Below, one piece after another: positions 1 through 8,508 of a stretch of DNA of 12,009 nt (within the stretch, counting starts at the first letter, position 1; the number at the start of each line of letters is the position of its first letter). The position numbers were made by a program, and so were the translations under genes. Where the stretch lies: contig JAMFSG010000435.1 of assembly GCA_026225155.1 (NCBI GenBank), positions 1 through 12,009 on the forward strand. The letters are read 5' to 3'. Source of the stretch: Verrucomicrobiota bacterium. Its GTDB lineage: Bacteria; Verrucomicrobiota; Verrucomicrobiia; Limisphaerales; UBA11358. The notes under the pieces are model-generated. The model was not told the origin of the DNA. It worked only from the letters and a program-made list of their open reading frames with translations, and made no database searches.

Positions 1-125
1 ACGTCCACGTCGTGCCGCGCTGGAACGGTGACACAAATTTCATGCCGGTCATTGCGAACACGAGCGTCGTGCCCGAGGCGTTGCAGGAGCTCGCGACGAA
101 ACTGCGTGTGGAACTTGCGAAATGA
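1..125 (+). CDS. HIT-family hydrolase/phosphorylase, C-terminal fragment
   Basis: Only the last 40 codons are inside the window, read from base 3 to the TGA at 123-125. The fragment begins VHVVPRWNGDTNFMPV, the typical segment around the last histidine of the HIT triad (HxHxH) followed by the VPRWNGDTNFMP block of the Ap4A-phosphorylase-like branch of HIT proteins. It then has a short helical tail. Family knowledge: HIT proteins hydrolyse or transfer nucleotides from substrates such as dinucleoside polyphosphates in the cytoplasm; the actual substrate cannot be told from this fragment. The next gene (PhoH family) begins about 10 bases downstream on the same strand, so the two are probably co-transcribed. 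The first histidines of the triad lie outside the window. Confidence 0.8.
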   Translation, partial: VHVVPRWNGDTNFMPVIANTSVVPEALQELATKLRVELAK

Positions 126-135
126 TTTTTTAATC

Positions 136-1091
136 GTGCCAACTGAAACCCTTCATTTCGAGAACGCGCGGTTTGCGCAGCAACTGTTCAATCACGAGCC
201 ACGCAATCTGGCGGCGTTGGAAACCGAGCTCGGCGTCAAGGCGACGGCGCGCGAAGGCTGGATCAAATTGGAAGGTTCCGCCGACGGCGTCGAGCGCGCG
301 AAACAACTTTTTGCGTCGCTGCAAAATATGTTGCAAGCCGGTTCGCCAGTGAAAAATCGCGAGTTCACACACGCGTTGAATGTCGTGAAAAACGAGGGCG
401 CGACGATGTTGAAAGACATGGTCAGCGACCGCGTGCAGACGCATGAACGCAAGCCGGGCGTGAACGCTAAAACCGTCGGGCAAAAAAAATATCTTGAGGC
501 GATCCGCGCACACGACATCACGTTCGGCATCGGGCCGGCGGGGACGGGCAAAACGTATCTGGCCGTCGCGATGGCGTTGTGGGCGCTGCGCGAAGGCAAA
601 ACGTCGCGGATCATTTTGACGCGTCCGGCGGTCGAGGCCGGCGAGGCGTTGGGATTTTTGCCCGGAGACCTTTACGAAAAAATCACGCCGTATCTGCGTC
701 CGCTGCACGACGCGTTGCAAGACATGCTGCCGGCGGAAGAAATCCAAAAACTGATGGAGCGCGGCACAATTGAAATCGCGCCGCTCGCTTACATGCGCGG
801 GCGCACCTTGAACAATGCGTTCATCATTTTAGACGAGGCACAAAATTCCACGACCGAGCAGATGCTGATGTTTCTTACGCGGCTCGGTCACGGTTCCAAA
901 GCCGTCATCACCGGCGATGAAACGCAAATTGATTTGCCGTCACACAAGAAATCCGGTCTGGCCGAGGCGCATCGCGCGCTGCACAAAACCGAAGGCATCG
1001 CGATCGTGGAATTTTCCAAACGCGACGTCGTGCGGCATCCGCTTGTGCAGCGCATCATCGCGGCTTACGAAGATCATCGCGGGAAAACGAA

Positions 1092-1095
<4 letters not shown>
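136..1095 (+). CDS. phoH: PhoH-family ATPase (YbeZ-like)
   Basis: A 319-residue protein, normal length for the family. The N-terminal 70 residues (ENARFAQQLFNHEPRN onward) match the small KH-like region seen before the ATPase in YbeZ/PhoH proteins. The P-loop ATPase domain covers about 110-319, with Walker A GPAGTGKT (133-140), Walker B FIILDEAQN (229-237) and the ITGDETQIDLP sensor stretch (258-268). Family members are cytoplasmic NTPases linked to RNA metabolism and to YbeY, which follows directly here. I chose GTG at 136 because homology begins at PTETLHFEN. The frame stays open up to an ATG at 28, but those 36 residues overlap the HIT gene and are Arg/Cys-rich, so they look like a shadow of it. 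No clear Shine-Dalgarno sequence precedes the GTG. The stop overlaps the ybeY ATG as ATGA, suggesting translational coupling. Function beyond NTP hydrolysis is not settled for this family. Confidence 0.93.
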
Positions 1096-1660
<565 letters not shown>

Positions 1661-1664
<4 letters not shown>

Positions 1665-2317
1665 GAAAATCGCTTTTCGCCCGCTGGCGCGCCAGTTTTT
1701 TGACCGGTCTCCTGATCGTGCTGCCCGGCGTCATCACGCTTGCGGTGGTAAAATGGTTTTTCGGCACGATCTCCAGCCTGACGGATTTGCTGCTATTTTT
1801 CCTGCCGACTTCCATCACGCATGACGGCGGCGCCACCGGCCCGATCCATTGGTATTGGAGCGTGCTCGCGTTCATTTTCGCCGCGCTGCTGGTGACGGTC
1901 ATTGGCGTGCTGGCGCGTTATTACATTGGCAAACAATTGATCGCTGGTGCGGACGGACTTATGTTGCGCGTGCCGGTTTTGAATAAAATTTATGGCACAA
2001 TCAAGCAGGTGGACGCAGCGTTCGCGGGCAATAAAAATTCGTTCAAGACCGTCGTGCTCATCGAATATCCGCGGCCGGGAATTTATTCCGTTGGTTTCAT
2101 CACCAGCGAGCAAGAAGATGAAATTTCAAAAAAACTGGATCAAAAAACCGTGTGCGTTTACATCCCGACGACGCCGATTCCGACTTCGGGTTTTTTGGTC
2201 ATCACGCCGATAGAACAAATCACGAAGCTCGACATGAGCGTGGCCGACGGCTTCAAATACATCATCAGCCTCGGCGCGATTTCGCATGAAGCCTCGGCGG
2301 CAAACTTAAAAATTTAA
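1661..2317 (+). CDS. DUF502-family integral membrane protein
   Basis: A 218-residue protein starting at GTG 1661, which overlaps the ybeY stop as GTGA. The homologous N-terminus RKSLFARWRASFLTGLLIVLP begins immediately, so no other start is needed. Two strong membrane segments are visible at about 12-34 (entered by a positively charged stretch) and 66-88, with a shorter hydrophobic stretch at 41-50 between them. After them comes the family-typical segment VPVLNKIYGTIKQ (104-116), then YPRPGIYSVGFIT (136-148) and a soluble beta-rich tail to the C-terminus. This combination identifies DUF502. The family has no established biochemical function; it sits in the inner membrane with most of the protein in one soluble domain. 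Overlap with ybeY implies co-expression with the RNA-processing pair upstream, but a shared role is inference. Confidence 0.88.
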
Positions 2318-2325
2318 TTGCGAAA

Positions 2326-2427
2326 GACACGGATTAACACGAATTCAAATCCAGAAAACCAACCTGTGAAAACTTTTGAAATCCGTGGCGAAAATTCTTT
2401 TTCCACATTCCTGTCCATCCGTGGTTA
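2326..2427. repeat. Dispersed CACGGAT-type repeat between convergent genes (copy A)
   Basis: The spacer between the convergent DUF502 and M56-secretin genes starts with GACACGGATTAACACGAATT (2326-2345) and ends with GTCCATCCGTGGTTAA (2412-2427). The two ends are loosely inverted relative to one another (cacggat/atccgtg words). The right end abuts and includes the TAA stop of the M56-secretin gene. The same vocabulary occurs at 8509-8662 and 10280-10310. No convincing GC-rich terminator hairpin with a T-tract was seen here. Confidence 0.65.
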
Positions 2428-5400
2428 ATTTGATTGCAACGGTTGTGGTGGAATTCCGGTTTGAGCGAATGGTAATTTTTCTTCGGCATGAACGCGGTTG
2501 CCCACCGGGTCAACAATCGTCACGGTGACCAAAACCAAGATTTCATTTTCAGTGGCATTTTTACTTTGGAACAATCGTCCCAACAATGGCACGCTGCCAA
2601 GCACTGGAACTTTGTCCGTGACATAATTGGTTTCAGCCATGCCCCCGACGACAATCGTTTGCCCGTCCCATAAATTCAAATTCGCCGAAAGCCGCCGCGT
2701 GTTGAATTGTGGCAAGACGACCGGCAGTTGCACGCGATTGTTCGTGCCCGTGACATTCGGCACGTCGGGCGGAGTTGCGTAGCCGTAAAATTCCGTCAGC
2801 GATGGGATCACTGTCAGGTTGATCGTGTAACCGTCGGCCAAGACATGAGGGATCACATTCAGAATCGGACCCGTCTCCGCTTGAGCGGTTTGTGGGTATA
2901 TCGAACTTGGTCCGTTGGATACGCTGCTTTCCTTAAACGCAAAATTGGTGACGACGGTGATGATTTGCGTTGCGTGCATCTCTACTTGTCGTCCGCTGGC
3001 AGTCACCGCTTCGGGTTCAGCCAGACTTTCAACACCTTTGCGTTCTTCCAATAAACGCAAAACTGTTTTTACGTTTGTGGCGTTAAGAATTCCCGTGAAA
3101 TTTTCAGAAGCAGCATTGGTTGAGCCGAATAAATTTCCAAAACCGGCCATGGTTCCTTTGGGCACTTTCAAAAACTGCGCCTTGATATGGACTTGCGGCG
3201 CGACTTGGTTGAGTGTTTGGATGACGCGTTCAATCGTGTCCAAGTCCACTTCCGTCGCTTTCACGAACAGCAAACCCATGCGGTCATTGTAGAAAACCGA
3301 TTTGCCTTTGGGCGATTCCAAGTCCACGCCCAAGGTGGTGAAAAATTTTCTAGCTGCCACCGCGACGTTGGGCTTCTGCTCGCCTACGGCATTTTGTAAG
3401 CCAGCATAGAACGCATTCGGATCAACCTTAAACGTCCGCATGAAAAGCAGCTGGTTATCAGGTTTATCTTTAAATGAGAAAACAACGCCATCGTCCTGAA
3501 TGGAATATTGAATCTGCTGGATGGGAACCATGACAATGGCATCCAAAACATCCGCCAAACGCACATCCTGCAAGTGAAGCCCGGCAATAACTGGGTTGGT
3601 ATTAATTAACAGGCCAGCAACAGAATTCGTATCCACCGAAAAATGGACGCCGACTTTTGCCAGATCATTTTCCATCGCCAGCGCGTTCAACTGGCGCACA
3701 ATTTCCGCGAGATTTGCCTGTTCAAAATCCAACTTCGTAATCCGGATGCGGCTCAAATTTTTCATGATGGTGAATCGCCCCGACTTGGCCGGATTGTTTC
3801 CAAACGTTTGCCCCGCCGATTGCACCAAGCCTAGATAATATTTGGCTGCGGCGTTTTCTGGATCAATTGCCAATGCGGATTTCAGTGATTTCTCCGCATC
3901 ATCCAGTTTGCCCATTTCGTAATCAAGTTTGCCGTCTTGCACCAACTTGCTTGCTGCGACTTTTGCGTCAACCGCATTGGTGCGGCTGGAAAGATTGCCA
4001 GCCATTCCGGCTTTTTGAAAATTTGTCCGGTTCGCTGGTGCTTTGGACGCAAGTTGGCTGCCTTGATACAACGTCACTTTTAATAACAAATTGGTCTGTC
4101 CGGTTTCGAATTCGTTTTTGGCGTTCGCTGCAAAATTTGCGCCGTCTACATAAACGTGATACGACTTATCGCCCAGCGTATTGAACTCGAAGCGACCATC
4201 GCCATCCGTGCGCGCGGTCTGGGATGGCAATTTTCCATCGTCCGTCCAGGCGCGGACTTCCGCGTCGGGAATCACATAGCCCGTGCCAGCCTCCACCACC
4301 TGCCCGGCCAAAACGTGACCGTGCTGAAGTCGCATCGCCAACGGCAAATGAGAAAAATTCACTTCGAACTTTTCCGCGCGGCAGCCGGGGTCAGAAACGA
4401 TCACGTTGTATTTGCCGACGCCAGGCGTCGCGTCGTCAACGCGGAACCGGCCTTGTTCGTCGGTCAAAGCGGATTTCAATCCGAAGCTGTGGTTGTTGCC
4501 GGCGACAAATTCCACTCCCACTTCGCCGCTGCGGATGGGTTGTCCGTCGGCGTCCAACACTTGACCCGTGAAACTTTTTGCCGGTGGAAATTGCAGTTCC
4601 ACTTCTGCGTCCGGCTGGGATTCCGTGAGCTTCACGGATTCGCTGGTGCAAAATGAATTTCCGAGCCAGGCGATGATTTGATAAGTGCCGCCAAGCGGCA
4701 ACGGTCCGGAAATCCATCGGCGGGGCGCGTTGTCGGCAAAATTATCAGAACCATCTGAAAGCGGGCTATTTTCATCACGCTGCGGTGAGCGTTTCAATTC
4801 CTCCGCGCTGAACAACAAACCGCCCGCCGCCGAACCATCGGCATTTTTTGCGTGTGCGAAAATTACACCGGCGGGAACCACCGGCACGTCAATCACCAGC
4901 ACATTGGTCCCGCCTTCAATCGGCTGGATAAAATTTTGTTTGAACCAAAATCCGACGGTGCGCGCGGGTTCATAATTAAAAAACGCACCGGCAAAAGTTT
5001 GCGCGTGAACTTCGCCATTTTGGATTTCCACTTCTTTGCGCTGATAGCCCGGCTGTGCGATGTCCATGCGCGACGGAACTGTGACATAAACCGTTCCCTT
5101 CGGCGCGACGCCGGACGGAGATTGAAAACGCAAAATCACTTCGCGCGATGGAAGCGGGGCGTTGGTCGAAACCGCCTGATTCAAGTCAACCACCCAATCC
5201 TTAATCGGCACCGTGATGGTGCGTTCTTCGCGATAACCATCTTTGCCGCTCAACGTCACCGGTCCGCCGGACCGGTTGGTAAATTGAAAAGTTGCGACGC
5301 CATTCGTGACGTGCAACGGAACCCATTCTTCGTATCCCTGACTATAAACGGTCACGTTGTTATTGCCGAAAATTTCGGAAAAATTACGTGAGAGGCAATA

Positions 5401-7413
5401 GGCGTTGTCAATAGTTTGCAAGCCGTTCAAATTGCCGATGACGTGGCCGCTCACAATCAATTCAGATCCGAGCCGCGCCACCAAATCGCCGCTGCCGCCG
5501 GGAATATCATCGAGAATGACCGATTCATGTCCCGCCGCAGAAACGCCAAGGTAATAGCGGAGACCTTTCCGAAGCTGGTTCAAAGTAAAAGCGCCGCTCG
5601 CATCCGTTTTGCCGAGCGAACCGAATGAATTGTTCCACTCAAAATTGCCGATGTCCGTTTGATAAAGCAGATGCCATTCCGCTCCGGCAATTGGCTGGCC
5701 AGTCGTCTTATCCAACACTGCTCCGGAAATAATCGCGCCTCGACGCAATTCCACACGCAGCGGTTCACCGGCGCGGACATGGTCGAATCTTTTCTTGGTG
5801 ATTTCGTAGCCCGGCACATTCACCGTCACGTCCAGCGGCAGATCCGCGCAATGCGTCAATGTCACGGAACCATCCGCGCCGGATTTCCAGAAGTGATATT
5901 GAAAGCCATTGTTGTTCAGCCAGAAAATTGTAGAGACGTTTGCGTCCACCACCGGCTGGCCATTGTCCGCGTCCACCAATTGCAGCGGCGCATCGAAACC
6001 GCGCGGCAGAACGATTTCCAGATTTTCAAAACGATTGGTGGCGAAACCGTCCAACGGGCCGATAAAAACGGGCGAGCAGTTTGAAATTTCAGCACCGATA
6101 TAAATAGTTCCCGCGCGGATTGAATTGGTGAAAAATCCATTTCGCGCCATGACGCTCGTGCCGTAACTCGCACGTTTCACCGATGAATTGACGTTCAGCC
6201 AAACCCATTCCGGCACGCGCGAGCCATCGGCCATGCGGACTTGGCCGGAAATTCTGACTTGAGGAGCGTTTGCATCGTTGCCATTGAAATCCGCCTCGGG
6301 TTTTTCTCCCAGCTCCGTCATTTTCTTTTCAATCCGGTCAATCCGTTCCTGCGGCGAAAGAATGGCCGCAACCGTAACCCGTGTGCCGAGCGCGGAAAGA
6401 AAAAGCAATCCGCCACTCACAAACAGCGCCACCAGCATCGCGCGCCACGTCAGCCGCAATTTGGGCCGATAACCCGGCACGAGCATCCGTTGCACGCGAT
6501 CAGCCAGCGAAGATGGTTCGCGCTTATCGCCAAACGCGGATGCAGCCACCGGAACTGGATGCAAAACATTTTCCGCCACATAAACCAGAGTCCGCGCGTA
6601 ATCCGCTGGCGCGCCGCTCAATTCCACGGCCAGCGTGTCGCAACAAGCTTCACGTTCAATGCGTATCTGCCGGCTGATCCACCAGACCGCCGGATTGAAA
6701 AACAGGAGTGCCTCCGCAAACAATTGAAACAAGCTGGCGAGATAATCGCCGCGCCGGATGTGCGCGAGTTCGTGCAGCAGCACAAAACGGATTTGTTCCG
6801 GCGTCAAGGTCGTGGTCAACGACAAAGGTAAAATCAGCGTCGGCACCAGCACGCCAACGACGGCGGGTGAAGTCAGTTTGTCCGTCACCGCCATTCGCAC
6901 ACGACGCGTCAGGCCAACCGCACGACGCGCTTCCACCAGCAACTCTTCAATAGTCGCGTCGGCCAAAGGATGCGACGAACGCCGCAATCGTTCTGCGCCA
7001 GCCACTTGAAATCCTGCGCGAAAAATCATCACCGTCGCCCCCGTCAGCCAGAACATTGCCAGCCAGGCCGACCACGGCATCGCCACCGGTTTAGGTTCCA
7101 GCAGCGGCGAATTTACAACGAGCGGCGGCAAATTGCCATTAGCCATCACCACGTTGGCTGGTTGTGATTGCAGAACAGGAGAATTGGAATTTTTTTGCGG
7201 AAGCGGCCGGTTCAGCACCGACCAAGTGACCAGTCCTGCGAGCAAAAGGCCACCGAGAGCGGCAAGCGAAAAACGATAGCGCGCGACGGGATTGTTCAAT
7301 CGTCGCAGCGCAAAGCCAAGCAGCAACGCAATGACCGCGCCTTGCCAAAGCGTATGCAGCAACGCCTCAACGACGTTTGCCCACGCCGGCGAAGTGAGCC
7401 ATTGCAGAATCAT
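2425..7413 (-). CDS. BlaR1-like M56 metallopeptidase fused to beta repeats, TPR and a secretin
   Basis: A single uninterrupted 1662-codon frame. Residues 1-350 are an M56 (BlaR1/MecR1) peptidase: membrane helices at about 14-36, 47-67, 112-134, a hydrophobic stretch at 225-246 and a last helix at 323-347. The zinc site HELAH is at 214-218 and the probable third ligand is E255 in EREACCD. After the last helix, where BlaR1 carries its periplasmic sensor, there are several carboxypeptidase-regulatory-like beta domains (about 385-1115, e.g. SGAVLDKTTGQPIAGA, TGQVLDADGQPIRSG). One TPR-like unit follows (1150-1200), then an STN/N0-like domain (1213-1316), an N1-like domain (1320-1405) and a secretin core (1405-1637) with the signature KVPVLGSVPLLGRLF (1601-1615). 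Expected role: membrane protease that inactivates the BlaI repressor encoded upstream. The start ATG overlaps the BlaI stop (ATGA) and has an AAAGG ribosome site inside blaI. The secretin part normally forms outer-membrane pores. The joined function is unknown; domain calls are by motif only. Confidence 0.88.
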   Translation of the reverse strand: MILQWLTSPAWANVVEALLHTLWQGAVIALLLGFALRRLNNPVARYRFSLAALGGLLLAGLVTWSVLNRPLPQKNSNSPVLQSQPANVVMANGNLPPLVVNSPLLEPKPVAMPWSAWLAMFWLTGATVMIFRAGFQVAGAERLRRSSHPLADATIEELLVEARRAVGLTRRVRMAVTDKLTSPAVVGVLVPTLILPLSLTTTLTPEQIRFVLLHELAHIRRGDYLASLFQLFAEALLFFNPAVWWISRQIRIEREACCDTLAVELSGAPADYARTLVYVAENVLHPVPVAASAFGDKREPSSLADRVQRMLVPGYRPKLRLTWRAMLVALFVSGGLLFLSALGTRVTVAAILSPQERIDRIEKKMTELGEKPEADFNGNDANAPQVRISGQVRMADGSRVPEWVWLNVNSSVKRASYGTSVMARNGFFTNSIRAGTIYIGAEISNCSPVFIGPLDGFATNRFENLEIVLPRGFDAPLQLVDADNGQPVVDANVSTIFWLNNNGFQYHFWKSGADGSVTLTHCADLPLDVTVNVPGYEITKKRFDHVRAGEPLRVELRRGAIISGAVLDKTTGQPIAGAEWHLLYQTDIGNFEWNNSFGSLGKTDASGAFTLNQLRKGLRYYLGVSAAGHESVILDDIPGGSGDLVARLGSELIVSGHVIGNLNGLQTIDNAYCLSRNFSEIFGNNNVTVYSQGYEEWVPLHVTNGVATFQFTNRSGGPVTLSGKDGYREERTITVPIKDWVVDLNQAVSTNAPLPSREVILRFQSPSGVAPKGTVYVTVPSRMDIAQPGYQRKEVEIQNGEVHAQTFAGAFFNYEPARTVGFWFKQNFIQPIEGGTNVLVIDVPVVPAGVIFAHAKNADGSAAGGLLFSAEELKRSPQRDENSPLSDGSDNFADNAPRRWISGPLPLGGTYQIIAWLGNSFCTSESVKLTESQPDAEVELQFPPAKSFTGQVLDADGQPIRSGEVGVEFVAGNNHSFGLKSALTDEQGRFRVDDATPGVGKYNVIVSDPGCRAEKFEVNFSHLPLAMRLQHGHVLAGQVVEAGTGYVIPDAEVRAWTDDGKLPSQTARTDGDGRFEFNTLGDKSYHVYVDGANFAANAKNEFETGQTNLLLKVTLYQGSQLASKAPANRTNFQKAGMAGNLSSRTNAVDAKVAASKLVQDGKLDYEMGKLDDAEKSLKSALAIDPENAAAKYYLGLVQSAGQTFGNNPAKSGRFTIMKNLSRIRITKLDFEQANLAEIVRQLNALAMENDLAKVGVHFSVDTNSVAGLLINTNPVIAGLHLQDVRLADVLDAIVMVPIQQIQYSIQDDGVVFSFKDKPDNQLLFMRTFKVDPNAFYAGLQNAVGEQKPNVAVAARKFFTTLGVDLESPKGKSVFYNDRMGLLFVKATEVDLDTIERVIQTLNQVAPQVHIKAQFLKVPKGTMAGFGNLFGSTNAASENFTGILNATNVKTVLRLLEERKGVESLAEPEAVTASGRQVEMHATQIITVVTNFAFKESSVSNGPSSIYPQTAQAETGPILNVIPHVLADGYTINLTVIPSLTEFYGYATPPDVPNVTGTNNRVQLPVVLPQFNTRRLSANLNLWDGQTIVVGGMAETNYVTDKVPVLGSVPLLGRLFQSKNATENEILVLVTVTIVDPVGNRVHAEEKLPFAQTGIPPQPLQSN

Positions 7414-7838
7414 GCGCGGCCTTTCTTGCCGGTTTTGCCAGCACGATTCGCGGATGCGCTCCCGGATTCGTAGGTCGCGATGATTTTTTTCAATTCATCC
7501 AACTCTGCGTGCGAAACTCCTTTCGTGTCCAAAAGGCATTGCACCATCGGCGTGAGCGCACCGTTGAACGCGTGCTTGAGCGCGTAAAAAAGTTCGCCGC
7601 GCTGCGCTTGCGCCTTCGTGACGGCAGATTGATAAATGGTCAACTTGCCTTCTTTCTTGGATTTCAAAACGCCTTTGCCAACCATGCGATCCATCAACGT
7701 GCGGACGGTTGAATATGTCCAGCCGGTCGGCTTGAACAATTTTTCCTGGATGGCGGGCGCGGTGCAGGGTTCGTTTTCCCAAATGGCCTTGATGACGGAC
7801 CATTCGGCCTCGGTAAGTTCCACGGTCGGATTGGACAT
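7410..7838 (-). CDS. BlaI/MecI-family transcriptional repressor
   Basis: A 142-residue protein of normal family length. The N-terminal winged helix-turn-helix spans about 5-75: LTEAEWSVIKAIW (helix 1), then GWTYSTVRTLMDRMVGKG (39-56, recognition helix region) and a wing with GKLTIYQ. Residues 78-122 form the helical dimerisation part, including ALKHAFNGALTPMVQ, the area where BlaI and MecI are cut by their partner protease. The 20-residue tail is basic and flexible. Family knowledge: dimers bind TACA/TGTA dyads and are released when the BlaR1/MecR1 protease is triggered. Here the partner M56 gene overlaps by 4 bases, and two matching dyads lie upstream, so autoregulation is expected. No beta-lactamase or PBP target is in view. 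The exact cleavage site cannot be assigned by eye. Confidence 0.93.
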   Translation of the reverse strand: MSNPTVELTEAEWSVIKAIWENEPCTAPAIQEKLFKPTGWTYSTVRTLMDRMVGKGVLKSKKEGKLTIYQSAVTKAQAQRGELFYALKHAFNGALTPMVQCLLDTKGVSHAELDELKKIIATYESGSASANRAGKTGKKGRA

Positions 7839-7844
7839 GAGGCG

Positions 7845-7872
7845 ATTCTCTACAATTGTAAATCAAAGTCAA
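7845..7872 (-). promoter_or_regulatory. Candidate sigma-70 promoter of the repressor/M56-secretin operon
   Basis: On the minus strand TTGACT (-35, 7872-7867) is followed after 16 bases by GAGAAT (-10, 7850-7845, 4 of 6 consensus). Transcription would begin very close to the ATG at 7838, giving a very short leader. The -35 match is good and the -10 is weak. Support comes mainly from the repressor dyad that fills the spacer. Confidence 0.5.
7851..7860. promoter_or_regulatory. BlaI-type operator 1 (TACAATTGTA)
   Basis: A perfect 10-bp palindrome TACAATTGTA, fitting the TACA/TGTA dyad bound by BlaI/MecI repressors. It lies in the spacer between the proposed -35 and -10 hexamers, 12 bases upstream of the repressor's start codon, where a bound dimer would block RNA polymerase. 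Confidence 0.8.
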
Positions 7873-7882
7873 GCGGATTCTT

Positions 7883-7892
7883 TACAAGTGTA
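7883..7892. promoter_or_regulatory. BlaI-type operator 2 (TACAAGTGTA)
   Basis: A second TACA-N2-TGTA dyad with both half-sites exact, centred 32 bp (about three helical turns) from operator 1. The two sites therefore face the same side of the DNA, as expected for two dimers binding together. It sits just upstream of the proposed -35. Confidence 0.75.
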
Positions 7893-7899
7893 GATTTCA

Positions 7900-7939
7900 G
7901 ACCAAATAAAAAGGGCAAAAGGAAAACCTTTCGCCCTTT
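7900..7939 (-). terminator. Rho-independent terminator of the AhpE/Bcp-like peroxiredoxin gene
   Basis: In minus-strand RNA, AAAGGGCGAAAGG (7939-7927) pairs with CCTTTTGCCCTTT (7922-7910) around a 4-base loop. This gives 13 pairs including one G-U, followed by a T-rich run. In plus-strand RNA the G-U becomes an A-C mismatch, which favours the minus orientation. It ends transcription of the gene at 7962-8435 before it reaches the repressor promoter. Confidence 0.85.
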
Positions 7940-7961
7940 ACAAAAAATTACCGGCTGAAAA

Positions 7962-8435
7962 TTATTTCAACTTTGCCAGAACTTCTTTGATTGCGGCAAA
8001 ATTTGGCAAATCTTTCGGCGTCGGCGTTTGTTCGCTGTATTGAACGACGCCGTTTTTATCAATGACGAACGCCGCGCGCGCCGCCGTGTCGCCCACGCCG
8101 GCGAGCAGCGGGAAAACCACGTCGTATTGTTTGATGACCGTTTTGTTCAAATCGCTCGCGAGCGTCGCTTGGATATTATTCGCCTTCGCCCAAGCTTCTT
8201 GCGCAAACGGACTGTCAACGCTGACGGCGATGACACTCGCGCCTTCGAACGAGGCCAAACCGTTTGACACATCGCACAGTTCCGCCGTGCAAACGCTTGT
8301 GAACGCGAGCGGGAAAAACAGCAGCACGGTATTTTTCTGGCCGAAATTGGCGCTCAATTTCACGTCCGCGAGGCCGGACGCGCTTTTGGATTTGAGCGTG
8401 AAATCAGGAGCTTTGGAGCCGACAGGAATGGGCAT
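7962..8435 (-). CDS. Peroxiredoxin, AhpE/Bcp-like thiol peroxidase
   Basis: A 157-residue thioredoxin-fold protein without a signal peptide, so probably cytoplasmic. The peroxidatic motif PxxxTxxC is seen as PLAFTSVC with C49. A second cysteine, C54, has the C-x4-C spacing known from Bcp-type enzymes and may be the resolving cysteine. The conserved active-site arginine is likely R120 in DTAARAAFVID. Role by family: reduces hydrogen peroxide and organic hydroperoxides using thiols. The PLAFTSVCTAELC version and the short C-terminus resemble the AhpE/redoxin branch; the substrate is not predictable. It is transcribed on its own: candidate promoter at 8474-8502, strong terminator at 7900-7939. 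The ATG at 8435 has only AT-rich sequence upstream, with no Shine-Dalgarno match. It shares little sequence with the second peroxiredoxin at 9798-10271. Confidence 0.92.
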   Translation of the reverse strand: MPIPVGSKAPDFTLKSKSASGLADVKLSANFGQKNTVLLFFPLAFTSVCTAELCDVSNGLASFEGASVIAVSVDSPFAQEAWAKANNIQATLASDLNKTVIKQYDVVFPLLAGVGDTAARAAFVIDKNGVVQYSEQTPTPKDLPNFAAIKEVLAKLK

Positions 8436-8473
8436 AATTTTTAGTTTAAGTTAAATTGTTTTTATCGTGTTCA

Positions 8474-8502
8474 ATTTTGGAAGTTCAACGGGGCGGTGTC
8501 AA
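8474..8502 (-). promoter_or_regulatory. Candidate sigma-70 promoter of the AhpE/Bcp-like peroxiredoxin gene
   Basis: On the minus strand a perfect TTGACA (8502-8497) is followed after 17 bases by CAAAAT (8479-8474, 4 of 6 consensus), about 40 bases upstream of the ATG at 8435. It lies immediately beside the inverted repeat at 8509-8662. Confidence 0.45.
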
Positions 8503-8508
8503 ATTTTT

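Noticed and set aside
28..135. An upstream in-frame ATG that would lengthen the PhoH protein by 36 residues.
   Set aside because: It overlaps the HIT gene, the added residues are Arg/Cys-rich and unlike the family, and homology begins at the GTG at 136.
130..747. A 205-codon open frame on the minus strand opposite phoH.
   Set aside because: Its Arg/Phe-rich composition is that of an antisense shadow, it has no motif, and the plus strand carries an intact PhoH ATPase.
4156..4656. A 166-codon plus-strand open frame opposite the M56-secretin gene, with other long ones such as 6241-6831.
   Set aside because: These follow from the codon pattern of the GC-rich opposite strand; none shows domain motifs or a start context.
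7410..7413. Possibility that the repressor and M56 frames are one gene broken by a frameshift.
   Set aside because: Both proteins are complete at this junction, the repressor has normal length, and an ATGA overlap is the common arrangement for coupled genes.
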